Below, piece by piece: positions 42,461-50,694 of a stretch of DNA of 64,000 nucleotides. Where the stretch lies: NCBI GenBank assembly GCA_013178185.1, contig JABLXC010000004.1, positions 124,001 through 188,000 of the forward strand. The letters are read 5' to 3'. Under the pieces are notes generated by a model that saw nothing but the letters and a program-made list of their open reading frames with translations, did not search any database and had not been told where the DNA came from. Origin of the DNA: Anaerolineae bacterium. GTDB taxonomy: Bacteria > Chloroflexota > Anaerolineae > Anaerolineales > Anaerolineaceae. Made by a program: the position numbers and the translations under genes. Position 1 is the first letter of the stretch; every line of letters begins with the position of its first letter.

Positions 42461-44305
42461 TTAACGGAGCGCCGAATCAAAAAAATCGGCCAGTCTGCGG
42501 ATGAGCGCAGCCTGGTTTTGCCGCTTGTGGATGCCATGCCCTTCGTCTTCGAAGACTAACAAATCATAGGGAATGTGGCGCGCCTCGAGGCGGGACTGCA
42601 CCTGGCGCACGTTTTCGGGCGTGACGTTGGGATCATTGGCCCCCTGGACAATCAAAAGCCGGGCGCGGATGTTCTGCACAAAATGCAGCGGGGAGCGCTG
42701 GCGGTATTTTTCCGGCAACTCGGAGGGCGCGCCGCCCATCATCTCCACCAGGTAAGGTCGCAGGTCGGGGCGGGTGGTCTCATAATCAATCGCCAGGTCG
42801 GTCATCCCGCAAATCGGCGCGGCGGCGGCAATCAGCTCCGGCGGGTAGCGGGTGACCTGGCACCAAGCGCTGTAACCGCCGTAAGAAGTTCCCGTCACGC
42901 CAATGCGTCCGGCTTCGGCCAACCCTGCCCGGATGAGCGCGGCCGCGCCGCTGGCGATGTCTTCCTGCTCGCGCCCGCCCCAGCCGTCCTCTTTGATCTT
43001 CTCGCGGTAAGCGAGGCCAAAGCCGGTGCTGCCGCGGTAATTCACCGCCAGCACGTTGAAGCCGCGCGCTGCAAAATATTGAATCTGAGGCGAGAGCCGG
43101 TTTTCGGCATGGCTGCTCGGCCCGCCGTGAATATACAGGATGGCGCGCCGCCGGTTGGGCGCGGCACGGTAGAGCCAGCCCTGCACTTCCAGCCCGTCTG
43201 GGGCGCGCCAGCGAAAGTCCTCGGCTTTGACCAGCGCCGGGGGGGTCAACCCTGCGGCTTCCCATACACTGGCCAGCGGGAGCATCGCTGCCGGTTTGCC
43301 GGGCTCAAAGCGGAAACGCACGATCTCTTCTGGGCTGTCGGCGGCGTAATAAACCCCCACCCACTCACCAAAAGCCGATGGCCCCAGGGGGAGCAGATTG
43401 CCGCCCGTTTGCGGGAACGGAAGCTCTACGCCGGAATGAGGATCGAGCAGCGTCGGGCAGCGCGCCGCCTGGTGCACCTCGTTGACGATCACCCGGCCGT
43501 CGCGACCAACCCAGACACTCTGAAGATCGCGACGAGGGTCGTCCAAAAGCCAGCGCAGCGCGCCATCCTGGATGGAATAAACGCCCAGGCGGTTATAACG
43601 GTTCGTGGGGTTGTCTCCTGTCTCGGCCAGAACTGCCAGATGGTCGCCATCCGGAAACCAGCGCGCGAACACCTTTAGATCGTCCCCGGTGTTCAAGATT
43701 TCCCGGTCCTCAGGCTGGCCAGAAAGCGCGACCAAATGGAACTGCCGGCCGGCCGGGCTGCGGTCTTTGCGCCCATAAACCAGGTGGCTGCCCCGCAGGT
43801 TGAGCGCGGGCTCCGTCCAGGCGGGCTGTGCGGGGCGCGCCAGCGGGAGGCGCTCGCCGGTGCGCAGGTCGTGGCGGTAGATCCAGGCGGCTTCCAGCAC
43901 TTTGCCGCTGGCGGCGTCAAAATTGGCGCTGTAATACAGGTAACGGCCGTCGGGGCTGAGGCTGCCCCCCCGGATAAAGTAAGGGGGGTGCGGCTCCGTG
44001 AGCGGCTGGAGCTTCCCCGGCTGCGCCAGGTCCACCCGGAAGAGCTGGAAGCGCTCGTCGCCGTCCTGATCCTGCGCGACCACGACCGAACGGCTGTCCG
44101 GCGCCCAACTGACCAGGTGAACGACCTGTGGCGCGCCGGTTAAGGCTGTTGGCGGCTGCGAACCATCCGCAGGGACGGCGAAGACATTCTGAGCCGGGCT
44201 GCCCCGGCGCCAGGTAAAAGCCACCTGGCGGCCGTCGGGACTGAGGTAAGCCCTGGAGATCGGCGGCAGCGCCAGCAAGCGGTCAAGGAGATCATCCCCG
44301 GTCAT
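42461..44305 (-). CDS. S9-family prolyl oligopeptidase-like peptidase
   Basis: A 614-residue peptidase with no signal peptide. The N-terminal about 340 residues form the beta-propeller (repeating SPDGR, FPDGDHLAVL, GRDGRVIV). The C-terminal alpha/beta-hydrolase domain carries the triad Ser474 (TGTSYGGYSA), Asp558 (GANDPNV) and His590 (EDEGHGIHK). Length and HGGP oxyanion motif at 393-396 fit the acylaminoacyl/dipeptidyl peptidase branch. It trims short peptides in the cytoplasm, or possibly outside if exported by another route. Confidence 0.92.
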   Translation of the reverse strand: MTGDDLLDRLLALPPISRAYLSPDGRQVAFTWRRGSPAQNVFAVPADGSQPPTALTGAPQVVHLVSWAPDSRSVVVAQDQDGDERFQLFRVDLAQPGKLQPLTEPHPPYFIRGGSLSPDGRYLYYSANFDAASGKVLEAAWIYRHDLRTGERLPLARPAQPAWTEPALNLRGSHLVYGRKDRSPAGRQFHLVALSGQPEDREILNTGDDLKVFARWFPDGDHLAVLAETGDNPTNRYNRLGVYSIQDGALRWLLDDPRRDLQSVWVGRDGRVIVNEVHQAARCPTLLDPHSGVELPFPQTGGNLLPLGPSAFGEWVGVYYAADSPEEIVRFRFEPGKPAAMLPLASVWEAAGLTPPALVKAEDFRWRAPDGLEVQGWLYRAAPNRRRAILYIHGGPSSHAENRLSPQIQYFAARGFNVLAVNYRGSTGFGLAYREKIKEDGWGGREQEDIASGAAALIRAGLAEAGRIGVTGTSYGGYSAWCQVTRYPPELIAAAAPICGMTDLAIDYETTRPDLRPYLVEMMGGAPSELPEKYRQRSPLHFVQNIRARLLIVQGANDPNVTPENVRQVQSRLEARHIPYDLLVFEDEGHGIHKRQNQAALIRRLADFFDSALR

Positions 44306-44493
44306 AGGGCTCTAATTAAACCACAGATCGGGATAGACCTGGCAGGCCGCCGCGAACCGACCTCGATTATCTCGGCGCAGCAACCGAGAAATCTAGACGG
44401 AGAACAGGCCATGCCCTCCGCTGTCTTTCCGAATCCTCTCACAGCCTGGCATGGTAAAATCAAAATAGAAAATCGCTCGGATAGGATGAAAAC

Positions 44494-45582
44494 ATGAAAG
44501 AAATCTTAGAATCGATGGTTGGTTTGCTCAGGCAGGGAGAAAGCTTTGTCCTGGCGACAATTTTCAGCAGTTCGGGATCCGCCCCGCGCACTGCTGGAGC
44601 GCATATGATCGTCCGTTCGGGGGGGGACATCCTAGGCACGATCGGCGGCGGAATGCTCGAAGCGCAGGTGCAGCAGGCTGCCCCCCACCTGTTTGAAAGG
44701 AAAAAATCCCTGGTCAAACATTTCAACCTCACCGGTAAAGACGCATCGGTGTTAGAGATGATCTGCGGCGGTCAGGTGGAGGTGCTGGTGGAAACCATTG
44801 ACGCCGCCAATGAAACCTACCTGGTTATCTTCGAGGAACTACTGACGGCGATAAAGAATCACCGCAAAGCCTGGCAGATCCTGACTTTGCCGGAGAAGGA
44901 AGGCGAATTTGACGGCGCGCAGCGCTGCCTGGTGAAGGCGCAGGACCCCACCGTGAACGGTTGGGGCATTGCCGCGGTGGGAGGGGTCGCCTGCGCAGAA
45001 TTCCCCGAAGCGCTGGTGAGCGAGGTGATGGCGCGGCCGGAGATCATGGAAACGCAATATCCCGTCGTCGTCAACCTGCAAGGGCGGCGGTTGCTGGTGG
45101 AACCCGCCACGCATTTCGGTACCGTGTATTTGATGGGGGGGGGACACATCTCGCAAAAGCTGGCGCCCCTGACGCACATGATCGGGTTCGAGACGATCGT
45201 CGTGGACGACCGCCCTGACTTTGTCAGCGCCGAGCGCTTTCCAACCGCCGACCGCCGCGTGCTGGTGCAGTCGTTCGACCGCGCCCTGGAAGGGTTCACC
45301 CTCGACAGCGCATCCTATATCGTGATCGTCACGCGCGGGCATCTCCACGACAAGACCGTTTTAGCCCAGGCGCTGCGAAGCCAGGCAGGCTATATCGGCA
45401 TGATCGGGAGTTTGCGCAAACGCGACCTGATCTATAAAGAGCTGGAAGAATCTGGGTTTTCGAGAGAAGATTTCAAGCGCGTCCACGCGCCGATCGGACT
45501 GCCGGTTGGAGCCGAATCGCCGGAAGAAATTGCAATTGCCATTGCAGGAGAATTGATTAAGGTAAGATCAGAGAAAAAATAA
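44494..45582 (+). CDS. XdhC/CoxI-family molybdenum hydroxylase accessory protein
   Basis: A 362-residue protein with the two XdhC domains. The N-terminal part (SSGSAPRTAGAHMIVRSGGD, LGTIGGGMLEAQV) and the segment LEMICGGQVEVLVE hold the conserved Cys thought to hand the sulfurated molybdenum cofactor on. The C-terminal Rossmann-like domain shows VYLMGGGHISQKLAPL, VDDRPDFVSAERFP and YIGMIGSLRKRD. It matures xanthine-dehydrogenase-type enzymes; no such enzyme is encoded in the window, though the ygeY group at 12 kb may belong to the same kind of purine or selenium-related pathway. Confidence 0.92.
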   Translation: MKEILESMVGLLRQGESFVLATIFSSSGSAPRTAGAHMIVRSGGDILGTIGGGMLEAQVQQAAPHLFERKKSLVKHFNLTGKDASVLEMICGGQVEVLVETIDAANETYLVIFEELLTAIKNHRKAWQILTLPEKEGEFDGAQRCLVKAQDPTVNGWGIAAVGGVACAEFPEALVSEVMARPEIMETQYPVVVNLQGRRLLVEPATHFGTVYLMGGGHISQKLAPLTHMIGFETIVVDDRPDFVSAERFPTADRRVLVQSFDRALEGFTLDSASYIVIVTRGHLHDKTVLAQALRSQAGYIGMIGSLRKRDLIYKELEESGFSREDFKRVHAPIGLPVGAESPEEIAIAIAGELIKVRSEKK

Positions 45583-45605
45583 AAAAACTGCAACGCCTTA
45601 AAAAC

Positions 45606-45633
45606 AACAGCCCTGCGCTTCAACAGGGCTGTT
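45606..45633. terminator. Bidirectional terminator after xdhC
   Basis: AACAGCCCTG (45606-45615) and CAGGGCTGTT (45624-45633), an eight-base loop, followed by TTTAAAA; on the other strand the tail GTTTTTAAG also serves the Zn-ribbon gene at 45682. Confidence 0.82.
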
Positions 45634-45681
45634 TTTAAAACCCGGGCGAGGTTTTGTCTGGCAACTACCGTATAAGGTTTT

Positions 45682-45900
45682 TTAACCGCCGCCTGAGGTC
45701 TTAACGACCACTGGGGCAAGCGCCATACCGCTAAAACTGAAGGCTTCTTGCTGCTTGCCGGATACTTGGAGCCTGGCGCCGCTGCCGCAATAGGGGCATA
45801 CTTCGCGCGGCGGGAAAATCTTTTCCTGACATTGCGGGCAGGCTTCGCCTACCAGGGCATACCGCTGTTTCTGTAAACGCCAATGACGTGGAACTTCCAT
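45682..45900 (-). CDS. Small zinc-ribbon/OB-fold (DUF35-like) protein
   Basis: A 72-residue protein with RLQKQRYALVGEACPQCQEKI and VCPYCGSGARL: two CxxC knuckles of a zinc ribbon as in the DUF35 N-terminus, which accompanies thiolases and acyl-CoA enzymes. Full-length DUF35 proteins have about 130 residues with an OB-fold; here only the start of that part follows (FSFSGMALAPVVVKTSGGG), so it is either a short variant or truncated. No thiolase lies next to it. Confidence 0.68.
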   Translation of the reverse strand: MEVPRHWRLQKQRYALVGEACPQCQEKIFPPREVCPYCGSGARLQVSGKQQEAFSFSGMALAPVVVKTSGGG

Positions 45901-46071
45901 TTTTCAGCTCTCCTTTTTTCTTTGTAAGGCATAGTGTAGTCAGGCAAAACTATCAAAAGCTATCAGACCTTTCTGTTGATAGGTTTTGATAGCCTGTTGC
46001 GGCGGCGCTGGTTGTACGATAAAATGAACGCAATCAAAAATCCCCTCCATACCAGACAAGCGAGAAAAAAG

Positions 46072-46929
46072 ATGACCCCTGAATCTTGCCAGAACCTTGA
46101 TGCGCTGATCGGCGCATTGGGCAGAACCGGGCAGCGGCTGGCCGCTTTGCAATCGTGTGAAGGCGCCGCTGGCAATCTGTCCATTTTCTTTCGACCGGAC
46201 GACTCGGTTGCAGAGCGTTTTCCCATCACGCAGGAGATTATTTTGCCGCTCCCGGCCCCGGCGCTTGCGGGCGGCGCGTGCCTGGTAACGGGTTCCGGGC
46301 AAAGGCTGCGCGATATTGCCGAAGATGCTGCCGGGGTCATGGCGGTGATCGTGATCGGTGCAGACGGCAAAACCGGAAGGCTGCACACCGCACAACCCTG
46401 CCGCTTCCGGCGCGTGACCAGTGAATTCAATTCTCACCTGGCTGTGCACCAGGATCGCATTGCCCGCAGTGGGGGAGAGCACCATGCGGTCGCCCATGTG
46501 CAGCCCCGCCACCTCACCTTTCTCAGCCATATCCCGGCTTATCAGGAATTCGCCTTCCTCAACCGCCAGCTACTGCGCTGGCAACCTGAAATGATCCTGC
46601 AGTTCCCCAGGGGGATCGGCATCCTCCCCTTTTTACCACCCGCTTCGCAAGCGCTGATGCAAGCCAGCGCGGCGGCGCTTTCGGAGCGCCCCCTGGTTGT
46701 TTGGAGCAAGCATGGCGTATTGGCCCGCTCTGACGACTCCATCGAACAGGCAGCCGACCTGATCGAATACACCGAAACGGCGGCGCAGTATGAATATATG
46801 AATATCCTGGCCGGCAGCCCCGCCGGTGGATTGACGGTGGAGGAAATGCATTTAATCTGTAAAATGTATAGCGTCCAGCCGGAAATCCTGGCCGAAATTC
46901 ATTCCGGCTCGGAAAAAGTCTCCGGATAG
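46072..46929 (+). CDS. Class II aldolase / rhamnulose-1-phosphate aldolase-like protein
   Basis: A 285-residue zinc aldolase-type protein. The start is taken at the ATG at 46072; an ATG at 46024 and another frame start at 45976 are possible. Motifs match RhaD: EGAAGNLSIFF, GSGQRLRDIAED (phosphate binding), HHAVAHVQPRHL (two zinc His and further His) and WSKHGVLARSDDS (third zinc His). RhaD-type enzymes split rhamnulose 1-phosphate into DHAP and lactaldehyde. No other rhamnose genes are here, so the substrate is only inferred. Confidence 0.8.
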   Translation: MTPESCQNLDALIGALGRTGQRLAALQSCEGAAGNLSIFFRPDDSVAERFPITQEIILPLPAPALAGGACLVTGSGQRLRDIAEDAAGVMAVIVIGADGKTGRLHTAQPCRFRRVTSEFNSHLAVHQDRIARSGGEHHAVAHVQPRHLTFLSHIPAYQEFAFLNRQLLRWQPEMILQFPRGIGILPFLPPASQALMQASAAALSERPLVVWSKHGVLARSDDSIEQAADLIEYTETAAQYEYMNILAGSPAGGLTVEEMHLICKMYSVQPEILAEIHSGSEKVSG

Positions 46930-47025
46930 TCTTGTTCTTCTGATCCGGGCAGGTATTATCGTCCGGTAAAGCGAAAATGTGACATTCGCCAGGGGGAAAA
47001 GTGACAATCGTTATTTCCTACAATG

Positions 47026-47055
47026 TTGACATAAACACTCTTATTGTGCTATTCT
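47026..47055 (+). promoter_or_regulatory. Probable promoter of the ferredoxin gene
   Basis: TTGACA at 47026-47031 and TATTCT (47050-47055) with an 18-base spacer, about 50 bases before the ATG. Confidence 0.5.
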
Positions 47056-47102
47056 TCACGAAGCAATGAGCTTCAATTCTCAAGAAACAAAAGGGAGCAA
47101 AA

Positions 47103-47276
47103 ATGGCTTACGTAATTGATCAAGACAAGTGCATCCAGTGCGGTGCTTGCGAAGCTGAGTGTCCTGAAGGCGCCATCGCTGAAGTGGACGGCCTCTATAC
47201 CATTGACGCCGCCAAGTGCAGCGAGTGCGGCTCGTGCGCAGATGTTTGCCCAAGCGAAGCTCCGCAAAAAGCCTGA
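47103..47276 (+). CDS. Small 2[4Fe-4S] ferredoxin
   Basis: A 57-residue clostridial-type ferredoxin, starting at ATG with GGGAG six bases upstream. Two cluster motifs: DKCIQCGACEAECPEGAI and AKCSECGSCADVCPSEAP, each CxxCxxCxxxCP. It carries electrons at low potential for anaerobic metabolism. Single gene with its own promoter and terminator. Confidence 0.95.
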   Translation: MAYVIDQDKCIQCGACEAECPEGAIAEVDGLYTIDAAKCSECGSCADVCPSEAPQKA

Positions 47277-47300
47277 TTAAACGTATTCACGGATCCGGGT

Positions 47301-47339
47301 TTGCCCCTGCCTGTTGAAAACACCGACAGGCAGGGGCAA
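47301..47339 (+). terminator. Terminator of the ferredoxin gene
   Basis: A perfect 14-bp stem (TTGCCCCTGCCTGT) over an 11-base loop. The T-tract behind it (ACGTTCTTT) is weak. Confidence 0.65.
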
Positions 47340-47399
47340 ACGTTCTTTAAAAACAGGGTGATATAATTTATAAAATCTTTGCCTTCCTTGAGGAAAATC

Positions 47400-48065
47400 A
47401 TGAAGAAGTTCATCGTGGTGGCCGGAAACATTGGCGTTGGAAAATCAACGCTGGTGGGCATGTTGAGCGAGCGGATGGGATGGCAGCCCTTTTACGAACC
47501 CGTGGCCGAAAACCCCTACCTGGCCGACTTTTACCGCGATATGTCGGCCTGGAGCTTCCACTCGCAAATCTTTTTTCTAACGCACCGCTTGCGGATGCAG
47601 TACGATCTTCTTCGCTTTCCCGGATCTGTGGTACAGGATCGCAGCATTTATGAAGATGCAGAGATCTTTGCCAACAACCTCTTTCTGCAAGGTTATATCA
47701 ACGAGCGGGACTATCGCACTTACCACACCCTGTACCGTTCGCTAACAGAGTTTCTGCCGGCGCCCAATCTGGTGATCTACCTGCGGGCTTCGGTTTCCAC
47801 ACTGGTGCAGCGGATTGCGTTGCGGGACCGCGACTTTGAACGCACCATCAGCCCAAGTTACCTGGAACAATTGAACATCCTGTATGAAAAATGGATCAAC
47901 AACTTCACCGATTGCCCGGTATTAACCGTGCCGGCGGATGATCTGGATTATGTAAAGAACGCGCCGCACCTCGATCTGATCGTCAAAAAAGTACAAGAAA
48001 AACTCACCGGCAAAGACGAAGTGGTTTTTCAACCCGGTGAGTTTCTTGTACCAAGCGAACAATGA
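47400..48065 (+). CDS. Deoxynucleoside kinase
   Basis: A 221-residue kinase from the ATG at 47400, with GAGG seven bases upstream. The P-loop AGNIGVGKSTLV, the substrate-binding Glu-containing FYEPVAENPYLADFY, the DRS motif VVQDRSIYEDAEIF and the LID region RIALRDRDFE are those of deoxyadenosine/deoxyguanosine kinases of the dNK family. It salvages deoxynucleosides by making the 5'-monophosphate from ATP. Specificity between dA and dG is not clear. Confidence 0.93.
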   Translation: MKKFIVVAGNIGVGKSTLVGMLSERMGWQPFYEPVAENPYLADFYRDMSAWSFHSQIFFLTHRLRMQYDLLRFPGSVVQDRSIYEDAEIFANNLFLQGYINERDYRTYHTLYRSLTEFLPAPNLVIYLRASVSTLVQRIALRDRDFERTISPSYLEQLNILYEKWINNFTDCPVLTVPADDLDYVKNAPHLDLIVKKVQEKLTGKDEVVFQPGEFLVPSEQ

Positions 48066-48118
48066 AATCAGTCAGGAGACCGGTTTCATTAAATATTTGT
48101 CAGGAGAAGTCCCCGTAA

Positions 48119-48379
48119 TCAGCGTGGCTCAACAATCAGTTTGATCGCGGTGCGAATTTTTCCGTCAATATCTACATCTACAAATTCAGGGATGCAGACT
48201 ACGGGGATGCCATCCTCAGCCAAATACCCTTTTGCCAAAACCAGGGCTTTGATGGCCTGGTTAACAGCCCCTGCGCCAATGGCCTGTACTTCAGCTCGTT
48301 TATGTTCGCGTACCACCCCTGCAATGGCTCCTGCAACGGCAGCTGTGCGGGAGTTTGCTTTCACTTTGATCACATCCAT
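48119..48379 (-). CDS. spoVS: SpoVS-like stage V sporulation protein S homologue
   Basis: An 86-residue, highly conserved small protein: MDVIKVKANSRTAAVAGAIA, AEVQAIGAGAVNQAIKAL and VDVDIDGKIRTAIKLIVEP match SpoVS of Bacillus closely. SpoVS is an Alba-like, nucleic-acid-binding-type fold needed for late sporulation in Bacillus. Non-spore-formers carry it too, so it need not mean sporulation. It has its own promoter (48457-48485). Confidence 0.95.
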   Translation of the reverse strand: MDVIKVKANSRTAAVAGAIAGVVREHKRAEVQAIGAGAVNQAIKALVLAKGYLAEDGIPVVCIPEFVDVDIDGKIRTAIKLIVEPR

Positions 48380-48456
48380 ATTGATTCTCCCTTCAATGTT
48401 AATTGGTGAAAAGATGGGGGGTCACCTCTAGTGCAAATACGCTTATATCTGTATGA

Positions 48457-48485
48457 ATTGTACAGTATTTAGATAACAGAATCAA
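48457..48485 (-). promoter_or_regulatory. Promoter of spoVS
   Basis: On the minus strand TTGATT (complement of 48480-48485), 17 bases, TACAAT (complement of 48457-48462); 9 of 12 consensus positions match, with GAAGGGAGA as the ribosome site. Confidence 0.65.
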
Positions 48486-48575
48486 GCATCATCTTTCATG
48501 GTGTTTGTAACATCAGCGGTAGGTAAATTTCAGAAAAAGTCACAATACAAGCGATCCCCCTCCCCCAATCAAGGT

Positions 48576-49355
48576 TTAGAAAGCAGTACCTGAGCCAGCC
48601 AACAGCAATGCTGCCCACATGCCCTGCCAGGATTTGTACCCTCGCACAGTGCGGGAACGCATTTTCATTCTGCCAATCACTTGCTCGGTGCCATTGTTGG
48701 TCCAGGGCACATCTTTTTGCCAGTCAAACACTCGATAACTTTCCCAGTGTTCGCTCAGACGAAGCAACAGATAACGCAGCATCTCCAAAGGCGAACGCTC
48801 CCCTGCCTGCCCGATACGGCGTTCAGGGATCTGTTTCCACAGCTCAAACAGACGGCGGCTACCCTCAGGGGGCAGTTCAGAGAGTAAGCGCTTGATTTCA
48901 TCCAGTACCCAGAACCATTCCTTGGGTACGGTGTCCTTCAGCTCGTGGAGTGTTCGCCCCACCCAGCGACGCACATGGAACTGACAAACCTGGCGCTCTA
49001 GCCCCAACTTATCTGCCACTGTGCGGAAGCTGCTCAGGTCGTCGGTCACAATCACGCTCACCCCCAGGCGCTGTACCAACGGCTGCAAGAAGCGGCCTAC
49101 TGCCTGTGGATTACCCTCATCCAGTTGTCCAATGGCCACCGGCTGACCATCCCCCAGATCCACCGCAACCAGCACCGGTTGCTTCTTGCCCCAACCCAAC
49201 GGATACAGCCCATCTACTCCCAACACTCGTACCCCTTGCCAACCGCGACGTTTCTCCAGCAATCCCGCCTGCTCCTGCATATCTCGCCACACTGTCATAT
49301 GGCTCAGGCTTTCCCCAAATGCCGACAATACCACCCCCACTCCTCGCAAGCTCAC
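48576..49355 (-). CDS. Transposase catalytic part (MULE/IS256-like DDE)
   Basis: 259 residues. LGVDGLYPLGWGKKQPVLVA (first Asp), VIVTDDLSSFRTVADKLG (second Asp), QVCQFHVRRW and TNNGTEQVIGRMKMRSR (Glu with the conserved N-x-x-E/R-x-R block) have the DDE arrangement of the mutator-like group. The frame starts with GTG inside the sequence GGGGTGA, where the upstream frame stops, so either a minus-one frameshift on the G run or restart by translational coupling joins the two parts. The part alone lacks the zinc-finger DNA-binding region. Confidence 0.82.
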   Translation of the reverse strand: MSLRGVGVVLSAFGESLSHMTVWRDMQEQAGLLEKRRGWQGVRVLGVDGLYPLGWGKKQPVLVAVDLGDGQPVAIGQLDEGNPQAVGRFLQPLVQRLGVSVIVTDDLSSFRTVADKLGLERQVCQFHVRRWVGRTLHELKDTVPKEWFWVLDEIKRLLSELPPEGSRRLFELWKQIPERRIGQAGERSPLEMLRYLLLRLSEHWESYRVFDWQKDVPWTNNGTEQVIGRMKMRSRTVRGYKSWQGMWAALLLAGSGTAF

Positions 49356-49621
49356 CCCAACACCCAGCAGATCGCTGCCAGCTTGCGCATCCGCTGCGTC
49401 TGATCGGCTCGATCCACTCCTTCTGGATAGTATCGAAAGGTTCGCCGACAGTGATTGCAGCGATAGCGATAGACCCCAACCGTATCTATCCGATTGTCTT
49501 TGACCGGCTTGCTCACCTTCCCCCAGCGCTGGAAGGTTTCTCCATGACAGTGGGGACAGCCTTTCGGACGAGTTTCTGTGCTTGGCTTGACTTCTGGCAG
49601 TTTCAGAACAATAATTGACAT
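49352..49621 (-). CDS. Transposase N-terminal zinc-finger part
   Basis: 89 residues of DNA-binding region: CPHCHGETFQRWGKVSKPVK, YRYRCNHCRRTFRYYPEGVD and TQRMRKLAAICWVLG, two CxxC pairs of a zinc ribbon and an HTH start. It ends with TGA overlapping the GTG of the catalytic frame by four bases. Adding one G to the GGGG run would fuse both parts in frame (WVLG-VSLRG). Confidence 0.8.
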   Translation of the reverse strand: MSIIVLKLPEVKPSTETRPKGCPHCHGETFQRWGKVSKPVKDNRIDTVGVYRYRCNHCRRTFRYYPEGVDRADQTQRMRKLAAICWVLG

Positions 49622-49807
49622 GGCAGGCTCCTGGGCGATGTCAGTGTGATAACTACCATCTTACCCGGAGCTTGCTCTTTTTGTCAAAACCCACCGCCTA
49701 TGTTACAGTCACGATAGGTGGTATGTCTTTCCCAAAGATGGTTAGTAATCTCTTACCCAGCGACTGTGGAAGTGTTCGAGGCGATCATACCCGTACAGTT
49801 AGCTTTT

Positions 49808-50623
49808 TTAGTTATTCTTAGATTGTCTTAGAGGATATTTCAGGAAGGCAGTTACCTTAGGTTCGAATGTCTTGAAAAGCACCAATACCCGCCAGAAAGC
49901 TGTTGCTGCCATGCCATGCGCAAGAACGGCGAAGAGGGGAGGAGTCTCTTGTGTGTAATACACCCAGCACTGCCGGGTAGTTCCCCATCGCTCGAGGAAA
50001 TATCCTAGCACAGACCCTGCTACAAAGGTTAAAAGCATCGCCCGATAATGAGTGGGGGTTAATATGAGAAACGCACACAGTAGCAGCGCCATGATCGTTA
50101 AAGACTTCTCGATTGTTGGGTTTACAAAACTTAACATGAGCACATAAAACAGTGGAAATACCATCCAGTAAAAAATTTTAAAGACAACTTCTGGCATCTG
50201 CCGAGAAAAGAGGTAAAGCACCCTAAATAGCCTGTCAATCGAAAGACTTGCAATTGGCCATGCGGGGATAATCCAAAGAGGCGGTCGTTCATTTGTGTAA
50301 TAAGTCCATAACCAGGTTTGGGTTCCCCATCCCTCAATCGTGAGCCCACCAAACAAGCCAATCATGACAATCACCCAATCTTTTTTGAGATCGGCGTTGG
50401 CCATGATTAAAAATGTCATGGCAGCAAAAATACCCAAGAGAAGCCAGTCAATCTGCCGCCAGATTGATATTTGGGGATTGAATAAATTCAAATATGCTTC
50501 TAAAAGCGGCCACCATATGTACCCAATTAGAAAGATGAGCAGAAAAAAAGAACTTAAGAGATAATAACTTGATCTTGTCCATCGAACCAGACGCAAAAGC
50601 TTTCTGACTTCACTCAGCAGCAT
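49808..50623 (-). CDS. Hypothetical multi-pass membrane protein with an internal duplication
   Basis: A 271-residue protein with about seven membrane segments and no recognised family. Two related segments stand out: FGGLTIEGWGTQTWLWTYYT-NERPPLW (about residues 92-118) and GSVLGYFLERWGTTRQCWVYYT-QETPPLF (about residues 203-231); the shared pattern is E-x-WGT-x(3)-W-x-YYT-x-E-x-PPL. This points to an internal repeat with a conserved acid/Trp/Tyr motif, maybe in two half-domains. The base composition is more AT-rich than its surroundings. Confidence 0.65.
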   Translation of the reverse strand: MLLSEVRKLLRLVRWTRSSYYLLSSFFLLIFLIGYIWWPLLEAYLNLFNPQISIWRQIDWLLLGIFAAMTFLIMANADLKKDWVIVMIGLFGGLTIEGWGTQTWLWTYYTNERPPLWIIPAWPIASLSIDRLFRVLYLFSRQMPEVVFKIFYWMVFPLFYVLMLSFVNPTIEKSLTIMALLLCAFLILTPTHYRAMLLTFVAGSVLGYFLERWGTTRQCWVYYTQETPPLFAVLAHGMAATAFWRVLVLFKTFEPKVTAFLKYPLRQSKNN

Positions 50624-50645
50624 AACATGTCCCTGAAATATAAGA

Positions 50646-50676
50646 TTTCGGGGCAGTTAAAAAGGCTGCCCCGAAA
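50646..50676 (-). terminator. Terminator of the NBR1-Ig lipoprotein gene
   Basis: An 11-bp perfect stem TTTCGGGGCAG with a nine-base loop; on the minus strand a T-rich tail follows (TCTTATATTTC). Confidence 0.72.
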
Positions 50677-50694
50677 CAATTCTAAATGATGTGG

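Larger units (their letters stand above)
48506..49707 (-). mobile_element. Insertion sequence with two-frame transposase
   Basis: About 1.2 kb. The imperfect terminal repeats TGTAACATCAGCGGTAGGT at 48506 and, on the other strand, TGTAACATAGGCGGTGGGT ending at 49707 match at 17 of 19 positions. I see no target duplication. It carries the transposase pair 49352-49621 and 48576-49355. Family not assigned. Confidence 0.65.

Noticed and set aside
42575-43678. 367-codon frame antisense to the S9 peptidase
   Set aside because: The S9 peptidase has a full catalytic triad; this frame shows no protein features.
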